Counted from the stretch's first letter, positions 37,193-46,773 are shown. The stretch: 64,000 nucleotides of DNA from Sphingobacterium corticibacterium (GCF_004208525.1 NZ_SGIT01000004.1:1-64000); one strand, 5' to 3'. Notes: generated from the sequence alone by a model not told the origin. Program-made: numbers and translations.

Positions 37193-38853
37193 TGATGAAC
37201 AGAAAAATATATAGTTATTTGCTCGCTGGATTATTATCTGGTGTGACATTCAGTACTCTTGGACAAAATCTGGATTCGGTTAAACGTAAACGACCAAATA
37301 TCGTGTTCATCTTTTCGGACGATCATGCATATCAGGCAATCAGTGCGTATGGAAGTACGCTGGCACAAACGCCAAATATTGACCGGATCGCAAAGGAAGG
37401 AGTGATCCTTAAAAACCAACTGGTGACAAATAGTATCTGTGGACCTAGTCGGGCAACTTTATTAACCGGGAAGTACAGTCATAAGAATGGCTTTAAGACA
37501 AATGAAAACCCTAATTTTGATCTTAACCAGACAATTTTTACAAGGGAGTTGCAAAAAGCAGGATATAATACGGCTTGGGTCGGAAAGTGGCATTTGGGAA
37601 CACTCCCTACCGAAGCGTTGAATTATTTTAATATACTGCCCGGACAAGGCCATTACTATAATCCAGATTTTATTCATAACAACGGCGATACGGTGAGGCA
37701 CGAAGGATATGTAACAGATATCATCACGTCTTTCGCCAAGGATTTTATTGAACAGCAAGATGCTGATAAGCCTTTCTTTTTAGTTGTAGGACATAAAGCT
37801 ACACACCGAGAATGGATGCCCGATATTCAGGATCTAGGTGCCTTTGACAATATAGATTTTCCTATTCCAGCGACGTTTTACGACGATTATGAAGACAGGG
37901 AAGCTGCTAAGGATCAGGATATGACTATCGATAAAACGATGGTGCTAAGACAGGATTTGAAAGTGGAACAGGTGTTCAACCCAAACAAAGAGCAGGCGCA
38001 GGAATTAAAGCAGCAGCTTATTGAAAAGTGGTTCGGAGGTAAGGAACTTACCGCCAGCCAAAGTAAAGCATTGGAAGCCCACGTCAAAGGACGCTACACA
38101 CCCGAACAAGAAAAAGCACTGTCTGATTATTACGGCAAAATATCGAAAGAATTTGCTGAAAAAAAATTGGATGGAAAGGAATTGGTGGAATGGAAGTATC
38201 AACGCTATTTGAAAGATTATCTCTCTACCGCAAAATCGTTGGACCGAAATATAGGGGAATTATTGGACTATTTGGATGAAAGTGGTTTAGCAGAGAATAC
38301 GGTCGTGATATATGCTTCGGATCAAGGCTTTTATTTGGGAGAACACGGTTGGTTTGACAAACGATTTATTTACGAAGAATCGTTGAAAACACCTTTTGTA
38401 CTCCGATATCCTGGGGTTGTAAAACCGGGATCGGATCTTCAAGATCTTATACTAAATATTGATTGGGCGCCTACGGTGTTGGATTTGGCTGGTGCGACTA
38501 TTCCCAGGGATATACAAGGTAACTCATTTTTACCTTTGCTGGTGAACAATCAAGATAGTGTGCAATGGCGGGATGCTGGATATTATCACTATTATGAATT
38601 TCCACAACCACATCATGTTCATCCACATTTTGGTATTCGTACAGACCGATATAAACTGGTCAGGTTTTATGGAGAATTGAATACTTGGGAGCTTTTTGAT
38701 CTACAGAAGGACCCGAACGAATTATCAAATGTTATTGATCATCCGGATTACCGTGCAGTATTGGAAAGCTTGCGCGATAGGCTGCAGGAGCTGATCCAAA
38801 CTTATGAAGATAAAGAAGCAGAGCGGGTTCTTCGTGCGGCTAGCGAGATATAG
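37189..38853 (+). CDS. Sulfatase 6 (GlcNAc-6-sulfatase-like)
   Basis: A 554-aa sulfatase with signal peptide ending near STLGQ. Motifs: FSDDHAYQAISAYGS, C84-G-P-S-R in NSICGPSRATLLTGKYSHKNGF, VGKWHLG, VVGHKATHREWMPD, and ASDQGFYLGEHGWFDKRFIYEESLKTPFVLRYPGV. This set is typical of the N-acetylglucosamine-6-sulfatase-like group. A charged insertion (about residues 245-345, rich in K/E/Q with HVKGRYTPEQEKAL) separates the two halves of the catalytic domain. It overlaps the previous stop by 4 bases (ATGA) and is followed by the fourth conserved hairpin and SusC. Confidence 0.93.
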   Translation: MMMNRKIYSYLLAGLLSGVTFSTLGQNLDSVKRKRPNIVFIFSDDHAYQAISAYGSTLAQTPNIDRIAKEGVILKNQLVTNSICGPSRATLLTGKYSHKNGFKTNENPNFDLNQTIFTRELQKAGYNTAWVGKWHLGTLPTEALNYFNILPGQGHYYNPDFIHNNGDTVRHEGYVTDIITSFAKDFIEQQDADKPFFLVVGHKATHREWMPDIQDLGAFDNIDFPIPATFYDDYEDREAAKDQDMTIDKTMVLRQDLKVEQVFNPNKEQAQELKQQLIEKWFGGKELTASQSKALEAHVKGRYTPEQEKALSDYYGKISKEFAEKKLDGKELVEWKYQRYLKDYLSTAKSLDRNIGELLDYLDESGLAENTVVIYASDQGFYLGEHGWFDKRFIYEESLKTPFVLRYPGVVKPGSDLQDLILNIDWAPTVLDLAGATIPRDIQGNSFLPLLVNNQDSVQWRDAGYYHYYEFPQPHHVHPHFGIRTDRYKLVRFYGELNTWELFDLQKDPNELSNVIDHPDYRAVLESLRDRLQELIQTYEDKEAERVLRAASEI

Positions 38854-38877
38854 GGAAGGGATGTTTTAACTATAAAC

Positions 38878-38904
38878 CAAGTACTCAATTGGCGTTGGCA
38901 CTTG
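38878..38904 (+). promoter_or_regulatory. Conserved 5'-UTR hairpin, copy E
   Basis: Arms CAAGT (38878-38882) and ACTTG (38900-38904) enclose ACTCAATTGGCGTTGGC. The box TACTATTAAATG follows, with the SusC ATG at 38919. No promoter is evident in the 65-base gap after sulfatase 6. Confidence 0.78.
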
Positions 38905-38918
38905 TTTTTTACTATTAA

Positions 38919-41900
38919 ATGAAAAGGTATATCATAAAAAAACAAATACTTCGGTATTCACTGGTAGCTGCATTATTGGGTAGCGCATCAATCGTGCATG
39001 AAGTATATGCACAGGAAATCAAACCTATAATAAATGCGTCGTTGCAAGGTACGGTCATCGACGCGTTAACAAAGGAACCGTTAGAAGGCGTCACGGTACA
39101 ACTGCATGCGGTTACACACACCGTGAAAACAGACCGATTGGGCCGTTTCGAGTTTTTAACTGGTCAGAAATTACCATTTAAGATAAAAGTATCGTTTGTA
39201 GGCTATGTGTCGAAGGAACTTATCGCATCCATATCGCCGACCGTTATTGAATTGGAGCCATCTACAGAAGAGATAGACGAAATAGTCGTTGTCGGCTACG
39301 GAACGCAGCGCAAGAAAGATCTAACCGGATCCTTAGAAACCATCCAGCAAGAGCAGCTTGTTGAAAAGCCAGTAATCTCTTTAGGACAGGCATTACAAGG
39401 TGAAGCTGTAGGTGTTACTATTCAACAAGCGGACGGCCGACCGGGATCGTCTCCTTCAGTAGTAATCCGTGGGCACGGCACCTTCAGTTCTGCCGGTAAT
39501 CAGCCTTTAGTGCTGATCGACGGCATCCCTGGAAGTCTCGATGCAGTGAACCCTCAGGACGTAGATAATATTTCCATATTAAAAGATGCTTCTTCGGCAG
39601 CAATTTATGGAGCAAGGGCAGCAAATGGCGTCATCCTCGTACAAACGAAGAAGGGTATAAGGGATAAGACTCAAATTATCTATAATGCAACGGTTGGATT
39701 CAGCGAACTGGCTGACATGCCTAAATTCGTTGATTCTTGGATATATGCCCAAGCCTATAATGAAGCACTGACCAACGCTGGACAAGGAGCAGTATACAGC
39801 GAGGAAGATATCCAGCATTTTATCAATGGTAATAATCCTGATCTATACCCAAACGACAAACATTACGAAATGGCATTTGATAATCAAGCCTACCAAACTT
39901 TTCACAACTTGTCTTTTGCGGGAGGAGGAGAAAAATTAACCTATCGCTTGTCGGGAGGCTATCTGAGAAATGACGGTTTGTTGCAGAACAATCGTTCGTC
40001 GAGTTATAAGGATAATTTGGAAAACTTCTACAATAAGTATAATATCCGGTTAAACCTAGACAATCAGTTAACGGACAAATTGAAACTAACGGCTAACTTT
40101 GCGGGTGTTGTTGATGATGAAACCGGACCCGGAGCACAAACTGGTGATCGCAACACCATGCGTGTGGTAACCAGGATTGCGAGGATGCCTTCTGCCATTC
40201 CTGCACGGACCTCGGAAGGATATTACGGGCGAGTAGATAAAGGAGCTCCTTGGGCAGATCTAGACGCCAATTCTTTCGAGTATGAACGTAATTCCAATTT
40301 TACAGGGAACGTCAATCTGGATTACCAACTGTTTGGGCCTTTGACGTTACAATTACGGTCGGGATATGTTTATAATAATCAAAACTATAAACTCTTTGCG
40401 GCTGATGAACAGGTGGATGCAACGACCTATAACGGACCGGCCAAACTTGATGTAAACTGGGATTTGAGAAGGGAACTCACCTTGGAAGGTTTGGTTTCTT
40501 ATCAGCAATCCTTTGGTGATCACGATATCTCTGGACTAGCGGGCTATTCACAAATAGAAAGCAAGTACGAATACCTAACAGGTTATAGGGATGAATTCCC
40601 TACCAACGATTTGTATGAGCTCGACGCTGGTAGTTCAGCAAATCAGAAAAATACTGGAGGAGCTTCCGCGTGGGCGTTGGTGTCCTTTTTCGGAAGGGCA
40701 AAATACAGTTTCAAAGATCGATATCTCGTAGAGGCTAATCTGCGTTATGATGGTTCTTCCAGATTCAGGGATGGAAAGAAATTTGGTCTTTTCCCTTCTT
40801 TTTCGGCAGGTTGGAACATTGCTGAAGAACAAGCCGTCCAAGATGCATTACCGTGGGTAAGCGGTTTGAAACTTAGGGCGTCTTGGGGTAGATTGGGGAA
40901 TCAACAAATAGGTAATTATCCTTATCAGTCATTTCTTTCTAGTGGTAGCAACGCCGTATGGGGTGACAATATCAATCCAGGCGTGACACTTAATACCTTG
41001 CCATTTCGGGATATTGGTTGGGAAAGCACTGAAATCAGCGATATTGGTTTGGATGTTTCGGTGCTCAACGGACAGCTTAATTTTGTGGCCGACTATTACA
41101 ACAAAACAACCAGTGATATTTTATACTCCGTAACGACGGCTGGTGTTTTAGGGCTGGATACATCTCCTGTGAATGCGGGTAAGGTTCGCAATAGCGGATG
41201 GGACTTTCAGTTAACTTACAAAGGAAAGGTAGGAGATTTCGGCTATTCAATTAGTCCACGATATGCAAGCATACACTCTGAGGTATTACAATTGGCCAAT
41301 ATTGAACGAGATATAGCTAATGGATTATTTGTTGGTCCGCCTTTGCATGCCATCTACGGCTACGTAGCTGATGGCCTGTTTCGAGACGAGGAAGATATCG
41401 CCAATTATGCAAAACAAGCTTATGATGCGGTTCCAGGGGATATTAAATATAAAGATATCAGTGGGCCGGATGGCGTTCCAGACGGAAAAGTAGACGCTGC
41501 TTATGACAGACGGGTTATCGGGCAGACCACACCGAAATATAATTTTGGATTGAGCTTAAGTGCCAATTGGAAGGGTTTTGATTTCAATATCTTGTTGGAT
41601 GGAGCTGGTGGAATGAAAAAATACCTGAGCAACATGGCCGGGCGAGCTTTTGCTAATAAGTCTAACGTGCAACAATGGATGTGGGATAACCGCTGGACAC
41701 CGGAGAATCCCGACCCTAATGCCATCTACCCGAGATTTTACACCCACGGTGGTGGGAATGATGAACCCTATTCCTATATTTCTACCTATTGGGCAAAAGA
41801 TGCTTCTTATCTCAAAGTGCGGTCGGCCTTGGTTGGCTACACGTTTAACCAGGCTTTGTCTAAGAAAATAGGAGTTGGTCAGGCTCGAATCTTTCTCTCA

Positions 41901-42029
41901 GGAAGAAATCTGTTGACTTTCGATCGATTTTTTGAAGGATGGGATCCAGAGATCGATGTGATGGTTGGCGAAGGTGTGCATTATCCAATGACTCGTACAT
42001 ATATACTCGGATTGAATATTAATTTTTAA
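38919..42029 (+). CDS. SusC/RagA-family TonB-linked transporter 4
   Basis: A 1036-aa SusC protein. Signal peptide and N-terminal domain (QEIKPIINASLQGTVIDALTKEPLEGVTVQL) are nearly identical to those of the SusC at 15063, but from the plug on (IQQEQLVEKPVISLGQALQGEAVGVTIQQADGRPGSSPSVVIRGHGTFSSAGNQPLVLIDGIPG) the two are only distant relatives. ILKDASSAAIYGARAANGVILVQTKKG marks the plug end. SusD and sulfatase 7 follow. The mosaic structure suggests gene conversion or recombination of the 5' portion. Confidence 0.94.
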   Translation: MKRYIIKKQILRYSLVAALLGSASIVHEVYAQEIKPIINASLQGTVIDALTKEPLEGVTVQLHAVTHTVKTDRLGRFEFLTGQKLPFKIKVSFVGYVSKELIASISPTVIELEPSTEEIDEIVVVGYGTQRKKDLTGSLETIQQEQLVEKPVISLGQALQGEAVGVTIQQADGRPGSSPSVVIRGHGTFSSAGNQPLVLIDGIPGSLDAVNPQDVDNISILKDASSAAIYGARAANGVILVQTKKGIRDKTQIIYNATVGFSELADMPKFVDSWIYAQAYNEALTNAGQGAVYSEEDIQHFINGNNPDLYPNDKHYEMAFDNQAYQTFHNLSFAGGGEKLTYRLSGGYLRNDGLLQNNRSSSYKDNLENFYNKYNIRLNLDNQLTDKLKLTANFAGVVDDETGPGAQTGDRNTMRVVTRIARMPSAIPARTSEGYYGRVDKGAPWADLDANSFEYERNSNFTGNVNLDYQLFGPLTLQLRSGYVYNNQNYKLFAADEQVDATTYNGPAKLDVNWDLRRELTLEGLVSYQQSFGDHDISGLAGYSQIESKYEYLTGYRDEFPTNDLYELDAGSSANQKNTGGASAWALVSFFGRAKYSFKDRYLVEANLRYDGSSRFRDGKKFGLFPSFSAGWNIAEEQAVQDALPWVSGLKLRASWGRLGNQQIGNYPYQSFLSSGSNAVWGDNINPGVTLNTLPFRDIGWESTEISDIGLDVSVLNGQLNFVADYYNKTTSDILYSVTTAGVLGLDTSPVNAGKVRNSGWDFQLTYKGKVGDFGYSISPRYASIHSEVLQLANIERDIANGLFVGPPLHAIYGYVADGLFRDEEDIANYAKQAYDAVPGDIKYKDISGPDGVPDGKVDAAYDRRVIGQTTPKYNFGLSLSANWKGFDFNILLDGAGGMKKYLSNMAGRAFANKSNVQQWMWDNRWTPENPDPNAIYPRFYTHGGGNDEPYSYISTYWAKDASYLKVRSALVGYTFNQALSKKIGVGQARIFLSGRNLLTFDRFFEGWDPEIDVMVGEGVHYPMTRTYILGLNINF

Positions 42030-42033
42030 GGTG

Positions 42034-43662
42034 ATGGAAGGAATAACGAAAGTGAAATATAGTGTATTGGCAGTCGCTGCGATAATTTTTACATCCTGCG
42101 TAGGGAGTTTGTTAGACAAACAGCCATTGACGTCGATTGCTTCTGAGAATTTTTGGACGACCAGCAACGACGCATATCTGGCGCTGGCCGGCGTTTACAG
42201 TAAGTCAACAACCTGGACGAGTTCCGAGCAAATCTGTGCCTTCGACGCCAATAGCGATAATGGAATCAATCGGAAGCCCAATGCGGCATTTTTAACCTAT
42301 GGCAATCTCAACACCTCTACTTCGGAGATTAAAAGTTATTGGAACGGTTCTTACCGAGAAATTGCTGCCGCAAACTTCTTTCTGGAAAACATCGATCAGG
42401 TCTCTGAGCTAGATGATGAGGAAAAGAACCAATTGAAGGCAGAAGTTCGATTTTTGCGGGCATTTACATACTTCAATCTGTATAGCTATTGGGGAGATGT
42501 CCCGTTGGTCACCAAACTATTAGATCAAAATGAAGCGAACACGGTGAGCGTGACGGACAAAACGCAGGTTTATGAATTTCTTTTGACAGAGCTCTCGGAA
42601 ATTGCGCCCTATTTACCAGAAACACGTCCCGGTACAGAGCATGGACGGATCTTGAAAGGTGCTGCCCTTGCGTTAAAAGGAAGGTTGCTGATGTGGGATA
42701 AGAAATGGCAGGAAGCGGCCCAAGCTTTTGAAGCTGTTATCGAATCAGGTGTGCACGTTATTGATAATCAATATGAAGAGCTATTCAACGGTAAAAACGA
42801 GAATAGTCGTGAAATCATATTTTCAAGGAAGTATTTGGAGGGAGAGGTAACCAACCCCACACAATTATATTATCGCCCAAGCTTAGGGGGCGGCTGGCAT
42901 CATTTAAACCCTTCCCAGGATTTGGTCGATAGCTATTTATGTATAGATGGGCTGCCCATAGGAGAGAGTCCGCTTTATGATGTTAACTATCCGGTCGTCA
43001 AAAATGGTGTGAATTATCGCGATCCCCGGTTAACAAAAACTATTTTTTACCCGGGGATATCGTTGCTCAACAATGTGCTTTATCAAGGTCATCCAGATTC
43101 CACTTCCGTTATCGGCGATGTATTTACCTATGATGCCGGTATGACCGGATACTGTCTTCAGAAATATGTGGACAACACCTATAATGGCGATTTATATAAC
43201 TCCGGCGTGGATATCCCTGTGATCAGGTATGCGGAAGTCTTGTTGAGTTATTTGGAATGCCAAATTATGGCTGGTGAGGCGATTACGACCGCCTTGCTAG
43301 ATTTGACCATTAACAGTGTACGCCGCAGAGCGACGGTAAACATGCCGGATGTTACTGAAAAAAATAGTAATTTGCTCTTGGAAATTGTAAAAAGGGAGCG
43401 ACGTGTCGAGCTTGCCTTCGAGGGATTACGATATTGGGATTTGGCGCGATGGGGAGAGGTGGATGAACGATTGAGTAATAAGGTGTTATATGGTATAAAG
43501 TTGACCAATGACCCAAGTAGTTATACTCGTTTTCCGGTTGGTCCGCAAGGCCATTACAAGGTGCTGACCCTAAAGGCTTCGGCTTCCGATTTACCTTGGC
43601 CGATACCCCAAGATGAAATAGACATTAATCGAAATTTAGAACAAAAAGAAAATTGGAAATAG
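42034..43662 (+). CDS. SusD/RagB-family surface lipoprotein 4
   Basis: A 542-aa lipoprotein (lipobox AAIIFTSC) with SusD signatures: PLTSIASENFWTTSNDAYLALAGVYS, AEVRFLRAFTYFNLYSYWGDVPLVT, GRILKGAALALKGRLLMWDKKWQEAAQAFEAVI, and ERRVELAFEGLRYWDLARWGEVDERL near the end, closing with IPQDEIDINRNLEQKENWK. It partners the SusC upstream. The start was taken at ATG 42034 rather than the adjacent GTG. It belongs to a different SusD subgroup from those at 26535, 34249 and 60731. Confidence 0.93.
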   Translation: MEGITKVKYSVLAVAAIIFTSCVGSLLDKQPLTSIASENFWTTSNDAYLALAGVYSKSTTWTSSEQICAFDANSDNGINRKPNAAFLTYGNLNTSTSEIKSYWNGSYREIAAANFFLENIDQVSELDDEEKNQLKAEVRFLRAFTYFNLYSYWGDVPLVTKLLDQNEANTVSVTDKTQVYEFLLTELSEIAPYLPETRPGTEHGRILKGAALALKGRLLMWDKKWQEAAQAFEAVIESGVHVIDNQYEELFNGKNENSREIIFSRKYLEGEVTNPTQLYYRPSLGGGWHHLNPSQDLVDSYLCIDGLPIGESPLYDVNYPVVKNGVNYRDPRLTKTIFYPGISLLNNVLYQGHPDSTSVIGDVFTYDAGMTGYCLQKYVDNTYNGDLYNSGVDIPVIRYAEVLLSYLECQIMAGEAITTALLDLTINSVRRRATVNMPDVTEKNSNLLLEIVKRERRVELAFEGLRYWDLARWGEVDERLSNKVLYGIKLTNDPSSYTRFPVGPQGHYKVLTLKASASDLPWPIPQDEIDINRNLEQKENWK

Positions 43663-43664
43663 CA

Positions 43665-45116
43665 ATGGATAAACTGATAAATGGCATAGGCCGGTTCCTA
43701 CTAACCGTCTCTATTTTGTGGAACGGGCCGATATTCGCTCAGGAAAGAGCGCAGGATAAACCCAATATCATATTCATCTTAGCTGATGACTTGGGCTATG
43801 GGGATGTAGGATTTAACGGGCAGGAACTCATTCAGACACCACATATAGACCTACTGGCTAAAGAAGGCAGAGTGTATGATACGTTTTATGCGGGGAGTAC
43901 AGTGTGTGCTCCGTCACGCTCATCCCTTATAAGTGGGCAACACACCGGGCACACTTTTATACGCGGCAATAAAGGTGTGGAACCCGAAGGACAGTTTCCT
44001 ATCGCCGATTCCGTAGTGACCTTGGCGGAAGTACTACAAGATCGAGGGTACAAAACCGGTGCTTTTGGCAAATGGGGGCTGGGACCGGTCGGTTCATCAG
44101 GCGATCCCAATCGTCAAGGATTTGATAAATTCTATGGCTATAATTGTCAGAGTTTGGCACATCGGTATTATCCGGAGCATCTTTGGGACAATGGGCAGAA
44201 AGTGCTTCTCACGGAGAACAAGAATCTGCAGGAGCAAAAACAATATGCCCCAGATTTAATCCATGAGCAGACAATAAACTTTATTCGGGAGAATCAACAT
44301 GATCCGTTCTTTTTGTTTTTACCTTACATTTTGCCGCATGCGGAATTGATTGTTCCCGACGATAGTCTTTTTAATTACTATAAAGGTAAATTTGAGGAAA
44401 CACCATTTGTCGGGAAAGATTACGGAGATAATGCTGCTCCTGGTGGTTATGCATCGCAACGTTATCCCCATGCAGCTTTTGCAGCGATGGTCGGTCGGCT
44501 AGACCGTTATGTCGGCGACGTTCTAAAAACTTTGGAAACACTGGGGCTGGACAGCAATACGATTATCATCTTTACGAGCGATAACGGACCACATGTAGAG
44601 GGCGGAGCTGATCCAGATTATTTTAATAGTTCGGGAGGGTTAAGAGGTGTAAAAAGAGACCTCTATGAAGGTGGCATACGGGTGCCGTTCGTCGTCAGGT
44701 GGCCTGCGCAGATAGCAGCAGCATCAAAAGGCACGTTCGTCGGTGCATTCTGGGATATTTTACCCACCTTGGCAGATATTACCGGTGCGTCTACACCCCA
44801 AAATCTGGATGGAGTTTCGTTCAAGAACAGTTTATTAGGGCATGAAGCGGAACAAAAGCAGCACGATTATTTATATTGGGAGTTCCATGAGCAAGGAGGA
44901 AAGCAGGCCGTCCGTTGGAAAAACTGGAAGGGTATTAAGTTGAATGCCAAATCGGATGATGAGGATTTGTTTGAGCTCTATGATTTGAGCGGTGATGTTT
45001 CAGAGAAATATAATATTGCCGAGAAATACCCTGATATAGCTAGAAAAATCTTGGGATTTATGGAAGAAGCTCACCAAGAAAGTGATATTTTCCCATTTGA
45101 GCAGGACGAGAACTAG
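43665..45116 (+). CDS. Sulfatase 7 (arylsulfatase-like)
   Basis: A 483-aa sulfatase with signal peptide ending near IFAQ. Motifs: FILADDLGYGDVGFNGQELIQTPHID, C81-A-P-S-R in GSTVCAPSRSSLISGQHTGHTFIRGN, AFGKWGLGPVGSSGDPN, and FTSDNGPHVEGGADPDYFNSSGGLRGVKRDLYEGGIRVPFVVRWP. The QHTGHTxIRGN and SSGGLRGxKRDLYEGG elements belong to a large bacterial arylsulfatase group. The start at ATG 43665 lies two bases after the SusD stop. It is the last gene of the plus-strand array; beyond it the sequence is eroded. Confidence 0.94.
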   Translation: MDKLINGIGRFLLTVSILWNGPIFAQERAQDKPNIIFILADDLGYGDVGFNGQELIQTPHIDLLAKEGRVYDTFYAGSTVCAPSRSSLISGQHTGHTFIRGNKGVEPEGQFPIADSVVTLAEVLQDRGYKTGAFGKWGLGPVGSSGDPNRQGFDKFYGYNCQSLAHRYYPEHLWDNGQKVLLTENKNLQEQKQYAPDLIHEQTINFIRENQHDPFFLFLPYILPHAELIVPDDSLFNYYKGKFEETPFVGKDYGDNAAPGGYASQRYPHAAFAAMVGRLDRYVGDVLKTLETLGLDSNTIIIFTSDNGPHVEGGADPDYFNSSGGLRGVKRDLYEGGIRVPFVVRWPAQIAAASKGTFVGAFWDILPTLADITGASTPQNLDGVSFKNSLLGHEAEQKQHDYLYWEFHEQGGKQAVRWKNWKGIKLNAKSDDEDLFELYDLSGDVSEKYNIAEKYPDIARKILGFMEEAHQESDIFPFEQDEN

Positions 45117-45164
45117 GGGCAAGTTGTGGAACTGTAGCAAATGTTTCATTATCTGGTGATTGTG

Positions 45165-45560
45165 GAATAGTATAACTTCCGTTCAAAGCTAGCAGTAATA
45201 AAAACACTAAAAAGTGGATACTACGGTTCGATTTGTGCTGGTCATTTCGGCCGAATGATGCTAGCTGTTACGGTTCAAAAGCAGCCATTTTAGTTTAATG
45301 TTTAAGGTTGCCGTTCTGGTCCGAATGGTGCCAATGTCAATCAGGTTTTTTACAGAACAGGTGGGTTTAAGGAAATGATTGCGTTTCGTTCTGTGCCACT
45401 ATTAAGAGATCAAGAAACTACCTTGCCGCTTGAAAAAAATATGGCGACATGGCCCATATCCTTGATCCGATGGACTTTAAACAAATAATTATATTACACC
45501 GTGACGGAGCGAGCAACCGAAAGATAGGCTCGATGCTTGGGATCTCCTGTAATAGTTAAT
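45165..45560 (+). mobile_element. Remnant of an IS21-family element (left end)
   Basis: After the last sulfatase come repeated end-like blocks (CTGGTCATTTCGGCCGAATGATGC and, 80 bases on, CTGGTCCGAATGGTGC, plus two TACGGTTC copies), then the first 29 codons of an IstA-like transposase. IS21 elements have such multiple terminal repeats. No right end or istB was seen; the borders given are approximate. Confidence 0.45.
45470..45559 (+). pseudogene. istA: istA transposase N-terminal fragment
   Basis: Reading from ATG 45470 gives MDFKQIIILHRDGASNRKIG..GIS, the helix-turn-helix start of IS21-type transposases (pattern KQI..LH..G.S.RKIA..LGI). The frame stops after 29 codons; adding one base at the AATAGTTAAT site would continue N-S-V-N, so a 1-bp deletion is likely. 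Nothing downstream continues the protein. Confidence 0.6.
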
Positions 45561-45674
45561 GTTTTGAACATGTATGACCATAATGATCCAAAAAATAGAG
45601 ATAGATGCATGAAGAATAGCTTGCGGATCTATAGTTGGTTGCCCATGAAATTACGGCAGATATACATAGCGTTT

Positions 45675-45767
45675 AGTAGCTTCCCAGTAGCTTCTTAGTA
45701 GATCTCCAGTACCTTTCCAGTACACCCTTAGTACCTTTTCGGTACACTAACAGTACATTCGCAGTAT
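45675..45767. repeat. Phased 11-bp degenerate tandem repeat (9 units)
   Basis: The pentamer AGTAC (variants AGTAG, GGTAC, AGTAT) recurs nine times at exactly 11-base intervals (starts 45675, 45686, 45697, 45708, 45719, 45730, 45741, 45752, 45763). The 6-base spacers vary and are pyrimidine-rich in the first units. No indel breaks the phase. An 11-bp period is not coding but is about one helical turn, so it could place a bound protein on one face of the DNA. It lies about 115 bases upstream of the broken MAK-type gene. Confidence 0.8.
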
Positions 45768-45882
45768 ACTCTTACCCCGCTCAAAAACTACTTTTTGATA
45801 CCAAATTGATCCGATACGACTGTACTGATCAAGCCTTTATTTTCTGAGCTACATCTTTGTGTTGTTATCAAAAAATAATAGT

Positions 45883-46061
45883 ATGGCAAAACGAGAAAGT
45901 TTAGAGGAAAGGTCGGGGATGTTTCCTTTACGAAGCATCGCAGCAGAGGCTATGAAGTCCGTATGCGGGGCGGGGTCGACAGGGCGCGTATCATGAGCGA
46001 CCCCAATTTTGAACGTACCCGCGAATATCGTGGTAGGTATCGAAACGTTCTTGGAAAGTAA
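45883..46061 (+). pseudogene. Frameshifted small MAK-type protein of Bacteroidota mobile regions
   Basis: The ATG at 45883 starts MAKRESLEERSGMF in one frame. After a shift, another frame reads KHRSRGYEVRMRGGVDRARIMSDPNFERTREYRG and stops at 46059-46061. This matches my memory of a small Bacteroidota protein family (MAK..., KGGV..RI..DP.F.RTREN) of unknown function that often accompanies DUF5675 genes, as here. The frameshift and missing C-terminus make it a pseudogene. Family assignment is from recollection only. Confidence 0.5.
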
Positions 46062-46131
46062 TGGAGTCTTATTATCCGTTGAAGAATAATCCGTATAACG
46101 CTATGACCATCGTCGATGTAGATATCCCGTA

Positions 46132-46392
46132 ATGAAAACAGAACACACCTTGGTTCTCCGACGGATTTACGGAGAACAGGGGACTAATATAACGATCTAC
46201 TTCCAAGGAGATAAGATCTGCCATACCATTGAGCTACCAGATCGAAATAATATACCGCGCATCAGCTGCATCCCAGAAGGGCGCTATAAGCTAAAAAAGC
46301 GGAACTATACCAAACATGGCGAACAGATTGGTATACCTGCCGTGCTGGGGGGCTGCGGTAAGCTATTTGACCAGCCGGCTATTGCAAGGTAA
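46132..46392 (+). pseudogene. Truncated DUF5675-family protein
   Basis: An 86-codon ORF whose first ~60 residues (TLVLRRIYGEQGTNITIYFQGDKICHTIELPDRNN.PRISCIPEGRYKLKKR) match the DUF5675 pattern of a short N-terminal strand region followed by TIELP and CIPEG.Y. The usual continuation (ILIHPAN....L.GCI) is missing and the last 20 residues look random. Family members are about 130-160 aa, so this is probably a 3'-truncated gene. Its function is unknown. Confidence 0.5.
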
Positions 46393-46439
46393 GCGACAGA
46401 GACGAAAATGAAAGGTCTTGTTTTTAGACAGAAGCTTTA

Positions 46440-46773
46440 TCAGGCGTATCGAGTCACACTATGTTTAATTCGCTGGTTATTAAAGTAGTTAATTACTTTC
46501 TGGTTTTGTGCGTCATCGTCCAATAGATGGAGATGTATTATCCCGAAATTCATATTTTCTACATAATCTAATTGTGCCTCGATGATCCTGATATTACTCT
46601 TAATCTTAAGCGTTAAGTCCGTGAGGATTGTATTAATGTTCGTCTCACCTTGGAGCTGAAGTAGCAGAACTGGCCGTAAGGAAGTAGATGTAGGTAGGAG
46701 TTCGTTTGAAATTCGTGTATTTGTTTCCATAAGCTTATACAAGTTCTTTTAATGATATCTCGTAACGGCTCAT
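46440..46773 (-). pseudogene. metN: Relic of a methionine ABC transporter ATPase (MetN NIL domain)
   Basis: The minus-strand ORF from 46742 (TTG) encodes SNELLPTSTSLRPVLLLQLQGETNINTILTDLTLKIKSNIRIIEAQLDYVENMNFGIIHLHLLD, which has the pattern of the NIL ligand-binding domain at the C-terminus of MetN. The whole ATPase domain is missing. A second frame from ATG 46773 (MSRYEISLKELV) would join it if one base were added near 46740, so there is also a frameshift. Upstream lie an operator, promoter, Met/Cys-rich leader ORF and terminator, as expected for a methionine uptake operon. A stand-alone NIL-domain protein is the alternative. Confidence 0.5.

Noticed and set aside
15063..45116. Glycosaminoglycan utilisation locus
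   Set aside because: Several sulfatases resemble GAG-active types, but no lyase, glucuronidase or hybrid two-component sensor is present.
45675..45767. CRISPR array
   Set aside because: The repeat unit is only 5 bases with 6-base spacers; no cas genes are present.
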